38,147 bases of DNA from Aurantimonadaceae bacterium (GTDB lineage Bacteria > Pseudomonadota > Alphaproteobacteria > Rhizobiales > Rhizobiaceae), in contig CANJKV010000015.1 of the NCBI GenBank assembly GCA_947474855.1, forward strand, positions 1 through 38,147, read 5' to 3'. Shown in pieces: positions 7,594 to 15,858 of the stretch. The first letter of the stretch is position 1; the number at the start of each line of letters is the position of its first letter. A program made the position numbers and the translations under genes. The notes under the pieces were generated by a model. It was not told the DNA's origin. It saw nothing but the letters and a program-made list of their open reading frames with translations, and did no database searches.

Positions 7594-7618
7594 AACGGGG
7601 TTCGAGGAAAAAAGTTCC
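7594..7618 (-). promoter_or_regulatory. EcfG-type promoter of the L,D-transpeptidase gene
   Basis: Minus strand: GGAAC (7618-7614), 16 bases that include a run of six T, then CGTT (7597-7594). This matches the alphaproteobacterial EcfG consensus with the favoured spacing. It predicts a 5' leader of about 55 bases before the start codon at 7531. Confidence 0.6.
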
Positions 7619-7655
7619 TCTTCCTTGGAATAGACAAGGATCGCGCGTCCGCGCC

Positions 7656-8318
7656 TCAGATCAGGTCCGGCAGTCCAGCAAGGTCCGGCAGCACCGCGCT
7701 CGGGGGCATGTCGAGATATTCGTCGGGTTCGTTGCCGCGATTGATCCAGACGGCGTGGAAGCCGAAACGCGAGGCGCCGGCCACGTCCCAGCGATTGGAG
7801 GACTGGAAGCTGACGGCGTCGGGATAGATGCGAAAGCGCGTGGTCACCAGGTCGTAGACGCGCGGGTCGGTCTTGAAGCAGCCCGCATCGTCGGCCGAAA
7901 GCACCGCGTCGAAGAGGCTCGCGATCCCGGCGCTGCGCGCGGCGCGCGCGAGCATGGCGTGGCTGCCGTTGGACAGGATCGCGAGCCGCGCCCCGCGCTC
8001 CTTCAGCCGCCGCAGCGTCGCCGGCACCTCTTCGAAGGTATCGAGATCGCGATAAGCGTCGAGAAGGCGCTCGCGCAGCGCCTCGTCGCGGCAGTCCTTC
8101 TTGGCCATGGCCCAGTCGAGCGCGTCCTCCGTCAGCTGCCAGAAGTCGCGTGTCCGAGCGCCCATCATCGAGCGCGTCCAGGAATATTCGAGCTGCTTGC
8201 GCCGCCAGATCTCGGCGATCTCGCGCTCCTTCGCGCCCAACGAGCCGGCATGGCGCTTGGCGGCCGCGCCCGTGTCGAACAAGGTGCCGTAGGCGTCGAA
8301 GACGTAAACGGAATGCAC
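7656..8318 (-). CDS. HAD hydrolase, haloacid dehalogenase type II-like
   Basis: 220 aa. All four HAD motifs are present: FDAYGTLFD (nucleophile Asp8), LSNGS (motif II), Lys of FKTDPRVY (motif III) and SSNRWDVAGA (motif IV Asp). The SSNxWDVxGA form and the overall length are typical of L-2-haloacid dehalogenases (type II), which hydrolyse 2-haloalkanoates. Substrate cannot be proved from sequence. FKTDPRVY differs from the usual FKPDPRVY by one residue. The GTG start at 8318 has GGAGGG seven bases upstream; the much longer ORF to 8717 runs antisense into the aminotransferase and is rejected. It is divergent from the class-IV aminotransferase. Confidence 0.85.
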   Translation of the reverse strand: MHSVYVFDAYGTLFDTGAAAKRHAGSLGAKEREIAEIWRRKQLEYSWTRSMMGARTRDFWQLTEDALDWAMAKKDCRDEALRERLLDAYRDLDTFEEVPATLRRLKERGARLAILSNGSHAMLARAARSAGIASLFDAVLSADDAGCFKTDPRVYDLVTTRFRIYPDAVSFQSSNRWDVAGASRFGFHAVWINRGNEPDEYLDMPPSAVLPDLAGLPDLI

Positions 8319-8445
8319 GGGTCGTCCCTCCGGGGCGGCGGTTGCGCAGGTCCAGCCGAGAAGCCTATGACGCGGGTGGAGCCGGAATGGAACCCGTCCT
8401 TCGCGTTTGCGAAGGGACGAGGTGACGCGGAGAAGGACAAGTGGC

Positions 8446-9318
8446 ATGGCGGGCGAGACGTCGAAGACGCGAACTTTCGTCGACGGGACGTGGCTGGACG
8501 GCAATCCGGGCCTCGTCGGTCCGCGGAGCCACGCGATCTGGCAGGGCACCAGCGTCTTCGACGGCTCGCGCTGGTTCGAGGGCGTGGCGCCCGACCTCGA
8601 CCGCCATTGCGCGCGTGTCAACCGCTCGGCGGAGGCTCTCGGCCTCAAGGCCCTCGTTCCTGCCGAGGAGATCGCCCGCCTGACCTGGGAGGGCCTGGAA
8701 GGCTTCGATGGCTCCACCGCCGTCTACATTCGCCCGATGTACTGGGCGGAGGAGGGCGGCTTCATGGGCGTGCCGGCCGATCCGAACTCGACGCGCTTCC
8801 TCCTGTGCCTCTACGAGACACCGATGCAGCCGCCGACGAAGGGCCTGACGCTCGGCGTTTCGCCCTTCCGCCGGCCGGGTCCCGAAACCATGCCCACCGC
8901 CGCCAAGGCGGGGTGCCTTTATCCGAACAGCGGCCGGGCGATCATGGAGGCGGCGGGCCGCGGCTTCGACAACGCGCTCATGCTCGACCCCGTCGGCAAC
9001 GTCGCGGAGACCGCGACCTCCAACATCTTCCTCGTCATCCAGGGCGTCGTGAAGACGCCGACGCCGAACGGATGCCTGCTCGACGGCATCACCCGCCAGC
9101 GCGTGATCAAGCTCCTGCGCGAGGCTGGACGCGAGGTGGTGGAGTGCTCGCTGACCGTCGCCGACTTCCTCGCCGCCGACGAGGTGTTCACCACCGGCAA
9201 CTTCTCCAAGGTCGTTCCGATCGCCCGCATCGAGGGGCGCGACTACGGCGCGGGCGAGGTCTGGCGCGAGGCGCGCGAGGCCTACTGGCGCTTTGCCGGG
9301 ATCAACGCGTCCGCCTGA
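8446..9318 (+). CDS. Branched-chain amino acid aminotransferase-like (class IV PLP enzyme)
   Basis: 290 aa. A fold-type IV aminotransferase: Lys154 (TAAKAGCLYPNS) is the PLP lysine, Glu188 in GNVAETATSNIF is the pyridine-nitrogen partner, and FDGSRWFEG and DGITRQRV are family blocks. It likely transfers amino groups between branched-chain amino acids and 2-oxoglutarate. D-amino-acid transaminase or lyase relatives share these motifs, so substrate is moderately certain. ATG 8446 has AGAAGGA at eight bases; the upstream ATG at 8407 lacks a site and adds a charged leader. About 120 bp follow before sodB. Confidence 0.82.
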   Translation: MAGETSKTRTFVDGTWLDGNPGLVGPRSHAIWQGTSVFDGSRWFEGVAPDLDRHCARVNRSAEALGLKALVPAEEIARLTWEGLEGFDGSTAVYIRPMYWAEEGGFMGVPADPNSTRFLLCLYETPMQPPTKGLTLGVSPFRRPGPETMPTAAKAGCLYPNSGRAIMEAAGRGFDNALMLDPVGNVAETATSNIFLVIQGVVKTPTPNGCLLDGITRQRVIKLLREAGREVVECSLTVADFLAADEVFTTGNFSKVVPIARIEGRDYGAGEVWREAREAYWRFAGINASA

Positions 9319-9440
9319 TGCGGCCTTCGGGTGGCTATTCGCCGCGGGGGCGCTAGAAAGAGGCGCAACGAATCGACGGCGCGCCGCCCGACGGGGCGCG
9401 TCCGAGACAGCCGGTCACCTGCCACGAAGGAGACGACCCC

Positions 9441-10043
9441 ATGGCCTTCACGCTTCCCGAACTTCCCTACGCCTACGACGCGCTCCAGCCCTACATGTCG
9501 GCCGAGACGCTCCAGTTCCACCACGACAAGCACCACCAGGCCTATGTCGACATGGGCAACAAGCTCGCGGCGGAAGCCGGCCTCGGCGACGCCTCGGTCG
9601 AGGAGGTGGTGAAGCAGTCCTTCGGCAAGAACCAGCCGCTCTTCAACAATGCCGGCCAGCACTACAATCACATCCACTTCTGGCAGTGGATGAAGCCGAA
9701 CGGCGGCGGCAAGAGCCTGCCCGGCAGGTTGCAGGCGGCGATCGACACCGATCTCGGCGGCTACGACAAGTTCCGCAACGACTTCATCGAGGCCGGCAAG
9801 GGCCAGTTCGGCTCGGGCTGGGCCTGGCTCGCGGTCAAGGACGGCAAGCTCGCCATCATGAAGACCCCGAACGGCGAGAACCCGCTCGTCCACGGCGCTT
9901 CGCCGATCCTCGGCGTCGACGTCTGGGAGCACTCCTACTACATCGACTACCGCAACGCCCGGCCGAAGTACCTCGAGGCCTTCGTCGACAACCTCGTCAA
10001 CTGGGACCACGTCCTGGAAATGTACGAGAAGACCGGCGCCTGA
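9441..10043 (+). CDS. sodB: Superoxide dismutase, Fe type (Fe/Mn family)
   Basis: 200 aa, cytoplasmic (no signal). It dismutates superoxide to oxygen and hydrogen peroxide. Metal ligands are His27, His77, Asp160 and His164 (VDVWEHSYYIDYRN). Gln73, four residues before His77 in NNAGQHYNH, is at the position that marks Fe-dependent enzymes; Mn enzymes have Gly there. A cambialistic enzyme remains possible. AAGGAG precedes the ATG by about eight bases, and a strong hairpin terminator follows at 10065-10097. It is a single-gene unit next to redox and cytochrome genes. Confidence 0.93.
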   Translation: MAFTLPELPYAYDALQPYMSAETLQFHHDKHHQAYVDMGNKLAAEAGLGDASVEEVVKQSFGKNQPLFNNAGQHYNHIHFWQWMKPNGGGKSLPGRLQAAIDTDLGGYDKFRNDFIEAGKGQFGSGWAWLAVKDGKLAIMKTPNGENPLVHGASPILGVDVWEHSYYIDYRNARPKYLEAFVDNLVNWDHVLEMYEKTGA

Positions 10044-10064
10044 GCCTTTCCGCCCGATCGATCG

Positions 10065-10097
10065 AAGCGCCTCGCCGTACGCCGCGGCGGGGCGCTT
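10065..10097 (+). terminator. Terminator of sodB
   Basis: A 13-bp stem (AAGCGCCTCGCCG and CGGCGGGGCGCTT, one G-U pair) with a 7-nt loop, 22 bp after the sodB stop, followed by TCGCGTTT. The U-tract is weak but the stem is strong. Confidence 0.65.
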
Positions 10098-10125
10098 TCG
10101 CGTTTCGCGCCTGAATCTCGCGAAG

Positions 10126-10142
10126 TTGAGAATAATTCCAGG
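10126..10142 (+). promoter_or_regulatory. Possible Irr-like (iron control) box upstream of cytochrome c'
   Basis: TTGAGAA-TAA-TTCCAGG. It matches the rhizobial Irr box pattern TTTAGAA-N3-TTCTAAA at 10 of 14 arm positions and sits 91 bp before the cytochrome c' start. It is also among the few AT-rich stretches of this region. This is a weak match that could be chance. Confidence 0.25.
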
Positions 10143-10232
10143 GCAAGCGGATGCCGACTCGGCTTTGCTCCGCTACCTTTTGGCGAGGGAGACGCATCGC
10201 CGGCTCCCGGCACGAACCCGGAGCCCCCGCGC

Positions 10233-10694
10233 ATGCGACCATGCTTCTCAGTTTCGCTTCTTTCCGCCGTCGCGTTCGTCGCGGCCGGCGCCGCCGTTCT
10301 TCCGGCCACGGCTCAGAACGGGGATCCGATCGCCGAGCGCCAGCAGGTGATGAAGGACGTCGGCCGTCAGTCCCGCACGCTCAACCAGATGGTGAAGGGC
10401 GAGGCGCCCTTCGACGCGGCGGCGGCGGTCGCTGCATTTCAGGCGATGAACCAGGACGCGCAGCGCTTCGGCACCCTGTTCCCCGAGGGCAGCGAAACGG
10501 GCGGCGATACCGAGGCCTCGCCGGACATCTGGACGAACCGCGCCGAGTTCCAGGAGCACCTCGACAAGTTCGCGGCCGCTACGGCGGCTGCTGCCGCCGC
10601 GGCGCCGCAGGACGTCGCGGCTCTGTCCGAGCAGTTCCGGGCGGTGGGCGGCAATTGCCGCAGCTGCCACGAGGACTTCCGCGTCGACAACTGA
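10233..10694 (+). CDS. Periplasmic cytochrome c' (class II)
   Basis: 153 aa. A signal peptide (MRPCFSVSLLSAVAFVAAG...ATAQ, cleavage near residue 28) is followed by a four-helix-bundle cytochrome of class II, with the single haem motif at the C-terminus, CRSCHEDFR (Cys142, Cys145, His146), exactly where cytochrome c' proteins carry it. Such proteins bind NO and other gases in the periplasm or act as electron carriers. Residues 113-125 are an Ala-rich stretch (AAATAAAAAAAP). The gene is 15 bp upstream of the diheme cytochrome gene, so the two are almost certainly one operon. Confidence 0.9.
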   Translation: MRPCFSVSLLSAVAFVAAGAAVLPATAQNGDPIAERQQVMKDVGRQSRTLNQMVKGEAPFDAAAAVAAFQAMNQDAQRFGTLFPEGSETGGDTEASPDIWTNRAEFQEHLDKFAAATAAAAAAAPQDVAALSEQFRAVGGNCRSCHEDFRVDN

Positions 10695-10709
10695 TCGAGG
10701 GGGCGGGAG

Positions 10710-11654
10710 ATGCTGGAGCGCACCCTCGCCGTGGTGTTCGGCCTCGCCGTTGTCGGCGGCGGCGCCTTCTACGTCCTGACGATGCCGCGCCCGCTCGACG
10801 CCGCGACGCTTGGTGACGGCTCGGGCGGCGACGTGGCGCGGGGCGAGCGCATCTTCCACGTCGGCGGCTGCATCTCCTGCCACGCGACCGAGCGGCCGGA
10901 AGAGGGCGCTCAACCGCTCCTCGCCGGCGGCGAGCCGTTGAAAACGCCCTTCGGCACCTTCTACGGCCCCAACATCTCGCCGCATCCGACCGACGGCATC
11001 GGCGCTTGGAGCTACGCCGACTTCGCCAACGCGATGAAGCGCGGGCTCGATCCGGAAGGCCGGCATCTCTACCCGGCCTTCCCTTACGCCTCCTACGTCA
11101 AGATGCGGCCGGAAGACCTCGCCGACCTCTGGGCTTACATGAAGAGCCTGCCGCCGGCCGAAGGACGGGCGCCGGCAAACGACTTGGCCTTCCCCTTCAA
11201 CATTCGCCGCGGCGTCGGCCTGTGGAAGCTCGCCTTCCTGCCGGTGGAGGGGCCCATCGTGCCGCTTGCCCCCGGCGCGCCCGAGTCGGTCAAGCTCGGC
11301 CAGTACCTCGTCGAAGGCCCCGGCCATTGCGGCCAGTGCCATACGCCGCGCTCGTTCGACGGCGCGGGCGGGTTGATCGAGACGCGGTGGCTGGCCGGCG
11401 CGCCGAACCCGGAAGGGCGGGGCGGCATCCCCAACATCACGCCGGGCGGCAAGACGGGCTCCTGGTCTGAAGGCGACCTCGTCGAGTATTTCGCCAGCGG
11501 CTTCACCCCGGACTTCGACTCGGTCGGCGGCTCCATGGCCGACGTGCAGCGCAACCTGGCCGAGCTGTCGGACGGCGACCGCGAGGCGATCGCCGCCTAT
11601 CTCAAAGCGATCCCGCCGGTCGGCGAGGAGGAAGAGGCGGCGTCCTCGCAGTAG
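10710..11654 (+). CDS. Membrane-anchored diheme cytochrome c
   Basis: 314 aa. One N-terminal membrane helix (residues 5-25) anchors two cytochrome c domains in the periplasm. Haem motifs are CISCH (Cys54-His58) and CGQCH (Cys207-His211), with likely axial Met in the GPNISPHP and MRP regions. The layout and the NISPHPTDGIGAWS and NITPGGKTGSWSEGDLVEY blocks resemble the cytochrome subunits of periplasmic alcohol or gluconate dehydrogenases, which pass electrons from a periplasmic dehydrogenase to the quinone pool or oxidase. No PQQ or FAD dehydrogenase subunit is adjacent. Its direct neighbours are cytochrome c' upstream and an exported Gfo/Idh/MocA protein downstream. Confidence 0.87.
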   Translation: MLERTLAVVFGLAVVGGGAFYVLTMPRPLDAATLGDGSGGDVARGERIFHVGGCISCHATERPEEGAQPLLAGGEPLKTPFGTFYGPNISPHPTDGIGAWSYADFANAMKRGLDPEGRHLYPAFPYASYVKMRPEDLADLWAYMKSLPPAEGRAPANDLAFPFNIRRGVGLWKLAFLPVEGPIVPLAPGAPESVKLGQYLVEGPGHCGQCHTPRSFDGAGGLIETRWLAGAPNPEGRGGIPNITPGGKTGSWSEGDLVEYFASGFTPDFDSVGGSMADVQRNLAELSDGDREAIAAYLKAIPPVGEEEEAASSQ

Positions 11655-11728
11655 CTGCGGCGATGCGGCGCGCGGAACGGCGGGCGCGCACGCGGATTAG
11701 GCCAGGGCAGCCGTGAAGGAGCCCTGCC

Positions 11729-12931
11729 TTGAGCGACGTCCTGAAACCCAATCGCCGCCTCTTCGTCGGCACCCTGGCGCTCGGCCTCGGCGGCCTCGTC
11801 GCCGTCCGCGCCGGGGCTCAGGAGATCCCCGCCACGCCCATCGGCCGCCCGGAGCCGAAGCTCGAAAGCCCGCCGCCGGAGCCCGAGGCCGACCGCCTCG
11901 GCTGGGCCGTCGCGGGCCTCGGCGATTTCGCGCAGGGCTACGTTATCCCCAAAGGCCTGGGCGGCGCGCGCAAGGCAAAGCTGACCGGCCTCATCTCCGG
12001 CAATGCCGAGAAGGCGCGCAGCGTCGCCGCCCGCCACGGCGTGCCGGAGCGCGCGCTCTACGGCTACGACATGGTCCGGCTCGCCGAGGACGACACGATC
12101 GACGTCGTCTACGTCGTGACGCCTAATTCCACCCATGCCGAGCTCGCCATGCGCGCCCTCGAAGCCGGCAAGCACGTGATGTGCGAGAAGCCGATGGCGA
12201 ACACGCCGGAGGAGTGTCGGCGCATGATCGACGCGGCGAAAGCCGCCGACCGCCGGCTGATGGTCGCCTACCGCGCGCACTTCGAGCCGAACAACGTGTG
12301 GGTGAAGGAGATGATCGAGAAGGGCGAGATCGGGCCGATCACCTTCGCCTCGTCGGATCATCACCGGCCGCTGGACCTGTCGCTGCCGCGCGACGAGTGG
12401 AGGGCGAAGAAGGCCGTCGCCGGCGGCGGCTCTCTCGTCGACATCGGCATCTACTCGCTGAACGGAGTTCTCTGGTTCATCGGCGAGAACCCGGTGAGGC
12501 TCGCGGCGACCATCCACTCACCGCCGGGAGACCCGCGCTTCGCCGAGGTCGAGAACCAGATGACGGCGCAGCTCGTCTTTCCCTCGGGCGTGACCGCCAA
12601 CATCTCCTCGTCCTACACGGGCAACGTGAAGCGCATCGAGGTCTTCGGCGACAAGGCCGGCGCCAAGCTCGACCCCGCCACCGCCTATATTGGCAACCGC
12701 CTGACGGTCGCGACGGGTGAGGCGAACGAGCAGTTCGTGCCGAAGGAGCCGAGCGAGGTGCAGTTCTCGCACGAGATCGACCACCTCTGCGATGCCATCC
12801 GCGACGGCGCGCCGATCGCCACGCCCGGCGAGATGGGGCTGCGCGACATCAACCTCATCCACGCGATCTACAAGAGCGCGGCGGAGGGGCGTTGGGTGGA
12901 TCTGGCGGAGGATGGATCGGCGCGGAGCTGA
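11729..12931 (+). CDS. Exported Gfo/Idh/MocA oxidoreductase (glucose-fructose oxidoreductase-like)
   Basis: 400 aa. A Tat-type signal (NRRLFVGTLALGLGG, Arg9-Arg10; cleavage near AGAQE) precedes a Rossmann domain (GWAVAGLGDFAQGYVIP from residue 58), the catalytic EKP motif (CEKPM, Glu153-Pro155) and the C-terminal substrate domain with the VDIGIYSLN motif. Tat export together with these motifs recalls Zymomonas glucose-fructose oxidoreductase, a periplasmic enzyme with tightly bound NADP; the substrate here is unknown. The start is TTG at 11729, with AAGGAG seven bases upstream. It lies 74 bp after the diheme cytochrome, possibly in the same transcript. Confidence 0.85.
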   Translation: MSDVLKPNRRLFVGTLALGLGGLVAVRAGAQEIPATPIGRPEPKLESPPPEPEADRLGWAVAGLGDFAQGYVIPKGLGGARKAKLTGLISGNAEKARSVAARHGVPERALYGYDMVRLAEDDTIDVVYVVTPNSTHAELAMRALEAGKHVMCEKPMANTPEECRRMIDAAKAADRRLMVAYRAHFEPNNVWVKEMIEKGEIGPITFASSDHHRPLDLSLPRDEWRAKKAVAGGGSLVDIGIYSLNGVLWFIGENPVRLAATIHSPPGDPRFAEVENQMTAQLVFPSGVTANISSSYTGNVKRIEVFGDKAGAKLDPATAYIGNRLTVATGEANEQFVPKEPSEVQFSHEIDHLCDAIRDGAPIATPGEMGLRDINLIHAIYKSAAEGRWVDLAEDGSARS

Positions 12932-12974
12932 GCAACTCGGGACGAGGCGCTCAATCCTCATCCCGCTGCCGCGA

Positions 12975-12998
12975 CCTTCTCCCGCCAGCGGGAGAAGG
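12975..12998. terminator. Palindromic bidirectional terminator / REP-like element
   Basis: Perfect 11-bp arms (CCTTCTCCCGC and GCGGGAGAAGG) around two bases, midway between two convergent genes. Similar CTTCTCCCGC-GCGGGAGAAG palindromes are scattered between genes in many GC-rich proteobacteria, so it may be both a terminator and a dispersed repeat. Only one copy lies in this window. Confidence 0.55.
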
Positions 12999-13028
12999 GA
13001 TCAGCTTCGGCGGCACGCTTCGCTGCCG

Positions 13029-15134
13029 TCAGATACCGTCCTTGCCCACCAGCTTCAGCGCGAAGGCGTAGATGAAGGCGACTTCCTCCAGCTTGGAGAA
13101 GCGTCCCGATGCGCCGCCGTGGCCCGAGTCCATGTTGGTCCTGAGGATCACCGGATTGTCGTCGGTCTTCATCTCGCGCAGGCGCGCGACCCACTTGGCC
13201 GGCTCCCAATAGGTCACGCGCGGGTCGGTGAGGCCGGCGAGGACCAGGATCGGAGGGTAGCTCTGCGCCTTCACGTTGTCGTAGGGGCTGTAGGAGGCGA
13301 TGATCTCGTAGTCCTCGGCGGACAGGATCGGGTTGCCCCATTCCGGCCATTCCGGCGGGGTGAGGGGCAGCGTGTCGTCGAGCATGGTGTTGAGGACGTC
13401 GACGAAGGGCACGACGGCGACGATGCCGCCGAACTTCTCCGGGGCCATGTTGGCGACCGCCCCCATCAGCATGCCGCCGGCCGAGCCGCCGTTCGCGACG
13501 ATCCGGTCGTAGGCCGTGAACCGCTCCGCCACGAGATGGTCGGCGGCGGCGATGAAGTCGCTGAAGGTGTTCAGCTTCTGCTGCCGGCGGCCGGCCTCGT
13601 ACCAGCGATAGCCCTTGTCCTTGCCGCCGCGGATATGGGCGATGGCGTAGACGAAGCCGCGGTTCACCAGACTCAGCGCGTTGGTGTTGAACGAGGCGGG
13701 AATGGTGATGCCATAGGAGCCGTAGCCGTAGAGCAGGCAGGGTGCCGAACCGTCGAGGGGGGTATCCTTCCGATACAGGAGCGAGATCGGCACGGTCTCG
13801 CCGTCCGCCGCCGGCGCGAAGACGCGCCTCGTAACGTAGGCGTCCGGGTCGTGGCCGGAGGGCACTTCCTGGGTCTTGAGGAGCGTGCGCGTGCGAGCCT
13901 CGACGTCGTATTCGAAGGTCTGCGTCGGGGTCGTGAGGGAGGAATAGGTGAAGCGGATGCGGGTCGTGTCGAACTCGTAGGTGCCGGCAAGACCCAGCGA
14001 ATAGGCTTCCTCGTCGAAGGCGATGGCGTGCTCGGCCCCGTCGGCGAGGCGCTTCACGACGATGCGCGGCAGACCCTCGCGGCGCTCAAGCCAGACGAGG
14101 TGACGTTTCAGAACGAGGTGGTCGAGGATCAGGCGGCCGTCCTCGTGCGGCACGTAGTCCCGCCAAGCCGCACGGCCCGTCGCGTCGACCGGGGCGGTGA
14201 CGATCTTGAAGTCGCGGGCGCCGTCGACGTTGGTCAGGATGTAGAGGGTACCGTCCGCCTCGTCGACGCTGTACTCGACGCCGGTCTCGCGCTCGGCGAT
14301 GAGGCGCGGCTCGGCCGCCGGGTTCTGCGCCGGGATGAGCCAGGCCTCGGAGGTTTCGTGGTCGTGGATGTCGATGACGACGTACTCGCCCGACTGCGTC
14401 TCGCCGACGCCCATGAAGAAGCCCGCGTCCGTCTCCTCGAAGACGAGGCGGTCCTCGGCCGGGTCGGAGCCGAGCGCGTGGTAGTGGATGCGGCTCGGCC
14501 GGTGATTGGCGTCGAGGCGGGCATAGAACAGGCCGCGCGAGCGCCCGTCCCAGACGCCGCCGCCGCTGGTGTCCTCGATCCGGTCGGCCAGGTCCTCGCC
14601 GGTCGCGAGGTCGCGGATCGACAGGGCATAGAACTCCGAGCCCTTGTCGTCGTGGCTCCAGGCGAGGAAGCGGTGGTCGGGCGAGTGGCTGACGCCGCCG
14701 AGCGAGAAGTATGAGCGGTCGGCCGCTTCCGCCTGCCCGTCGAGGATGATCGCGGTCTCGCCCCCGCCGGTCGGCACGCGCACGAAGCGCGGATACTCCG
14801 CGCCCTCGACATAGGACATACCGTAGGCGAAGGGCCCGTCGGGCGCGGGGACGGAGGAATCGTCCTCCTTGATGCGGGCGCGCAGCTCGGCGACGAGCTT
14901 GTCGCGCAAGCCCTTCGTGCCGGCCATCACGGCTTCCTGGTAGCGGTTCTCCGCTTCAAGGTGCTCGCGGATAGCGGAATCGAGCAGTGTCGTGTCCTTG
15001 AAGACCTCCTGCCAGTTGTCGGCCCGCAGCCAAGCATAAGGATCGACCCTTTCGCGCCCGTGACGCTCGTCGCGCGTCGGCCGCTGCTCGGGCAGGGGCG
15101 GATGGGGAAAAGGCGAGGCGTTCGGGTCGTGCAT
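13029..15134 (-). CDS. ptrB: Oligopeptidase B (S9A prolyl-oligopeptidase family)
   Basis: 701 aa, cytoplasmic. It is a serine peptidase that cleaves short peptides after Arg or Lys. The N-terminal beta-propeller (about 75-415) starts after the DPYAWLR block. The C-terminal alpha/beta-hydrolase holds the triad Ser551 (GGSAGG), Asp637 (LTDPRVTYWEP) and His672 (DSGHGG), with spacing like E. coli PtrB. YGSYG and GFVYAIAHIRGG are further S9A marks. ATG 15134 fits the family length; the ORF continues upstream in an Arg/Pro-rich frame that is not real. The 317-bp stretch between it and the DUF423 gene holds no gene I can support, only a perfect 12-bp palindrome GGCGGATCCGCC at 15191-15202. Confidence 0.9.
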   Translation of the reverse strand: MHDPNASPFPHPPLPEQRPTRDERHGRERVDPYAWLRADNWQEVFKDTTLLDSAIREHLEAENRYQEAVMAGTKGLRDKLVAELRARIKEDDSSVPAPDGPFAYGMSYVEGAEYPRFVRVPTGGGETAIILDGQAEAADRSYFSLGGVSHSPDHRFLAWSHDDKGSEFYALSIRDLATGEDLADRIEDTSGGGVWDGRSRGLFYARLDANHRPSRIHYHALGSDPAEDRLVFEETDAGFFMGVGETQSGEYVVIDIHDHETSEAWLIPAQNPAAEPRLIAERETGVEYSVDEADGTLYILTNVDGARDFKIVTAPVDATGRAAWRDYVPHEDGRLILDHLVLKRHLVWLERREGLPRIVVKRLADGAEHAIAFDEEAYSLGLAGTYEFDTTRIRFTYSSLTTPTQTFEYDVEARTRTLLKTQEVPSGHDPDAYVTRRVFAPAADGETVPISLLYRKDTPLDGSAPCLLYGYGSYGITIPASFNTNALSLVNRGFVYAIAHIRGGKDKGYRWYEAGRRQQKLNTFSDFIAAADHLVAERFTAYDRIVANGGSAGGMLMGAVANMAPEKFGGIVAVVPFVDVLNTMLDDTLPLTPPEWPEWGNPILSAEDYEIIASYSPYDNVKAQSYPPILVLAGLTDPRVTYWEPAKWVARLREMKTDDNPVILRTNMDSGHGGASGRFSKLEEVAFIYAFALKLVGKDGI

Positions 15135-15451
15135 CGGTCGGGAAGGTCCATCCAGTCGGGATCGGGCGACAGCCGAAACTCGGCGGGACGGGCGGATCCG
15201 CCCCGGCGCGATTCGCCGCCAAGGTAGGCAGCGGAGCCGGAGGGTGCAACGACGCCGTTCGCTTCCCACTGCGCGAATTTGGCGGACGCGCCGGCTGTCC
15301 TCGCCGGGTCGGCGCGCTATGACCGGACCGAGCAGGACATGTGGACGGGCGCAAAGCGCGGCCGGCGACGGAGCGGGCAGGGCATGGCGGATCGGAAATC
15401 GGCGGTTGGATGGAGGGCGACCGGCGGCCCGCGTGCCGGGACGAGGGGCGC

Positions 15452-15823
15452 GTGATCCGCGCGTCGATGCCGGCCCGGATCTTCGGCATCGCGGCCGGGC
15501 TCTTCGGCGGCTTCGGCACGGCGCTCGCCGCAGCCGCGAGCCACGGCGCGGATCCGCGCGGCATCGCGATCGCGGCCGCCATGCTTCTCGTCCACGCGCC
15601 GACGCTTCTGGCGCTCGCCGCCCTGCGCGAGCTTGCGCCGCGCGTCCTCGGCCTTGCCGGAGCCGCGCTGGCGGGCGGCGTCGCGATCTTCGCCGCGGAC
15701 CTTGCCGCGCGCCATTATCTCGGGACGCGGCTGTTTCCCGGCGCGGCGCCGCTCGGCGGGAGCCTCGCGATCGCAGGGTGGGCCGGGATCGTCCTCGGCT
15801 TCCTTGTCGCGCGCCGGCCGTGA
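15452..15823 (+). CDS. DUF423 family small membrane protein
   Basis: 123 aa with four predicted membrane helices. The first helices carry the DUF423-like pattern (FGIAAGLFGGFGTALAAAASHG, then AAAMLLVHAPTLLALAAL), including the His after the first helix and HA at the start of the second. Function is unknown. The GTG start at 15452 has GAGGG just upstream; an in-frame ATG at 15467 is an alternative. Its stop overlaps a possible GTG start of the next gene (GTGA), and it probably forms an operon with the YbaN-like and mini-lipoprotein genes. Confidence 0.72.
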   Translation: MIRASMPARIFGIAAGLFGGFGTALAAAASHGADPRGIAIAAAMLLVHAPTLLALAALRELAPRVLGLAGAALAGGVAIFAADLAARHYLGTRLFPGAAPLGGSLAIAGWAGIVLGFLVARRP

Positions 15824-15858
15824 CCGCGGCTCCAGACGTCGAGGCGGAAAGGACAGGC

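Noticed and set aside
12717-14714. Plus-strand open frame of 665 codons antisense to oligopeptidase B
   Set aside because: It has the same GC-bias shadow pattern (VHVGPEDH, DEGDFLQLG and so on) and no recognisable family. PtrB on the minus strand is certain.
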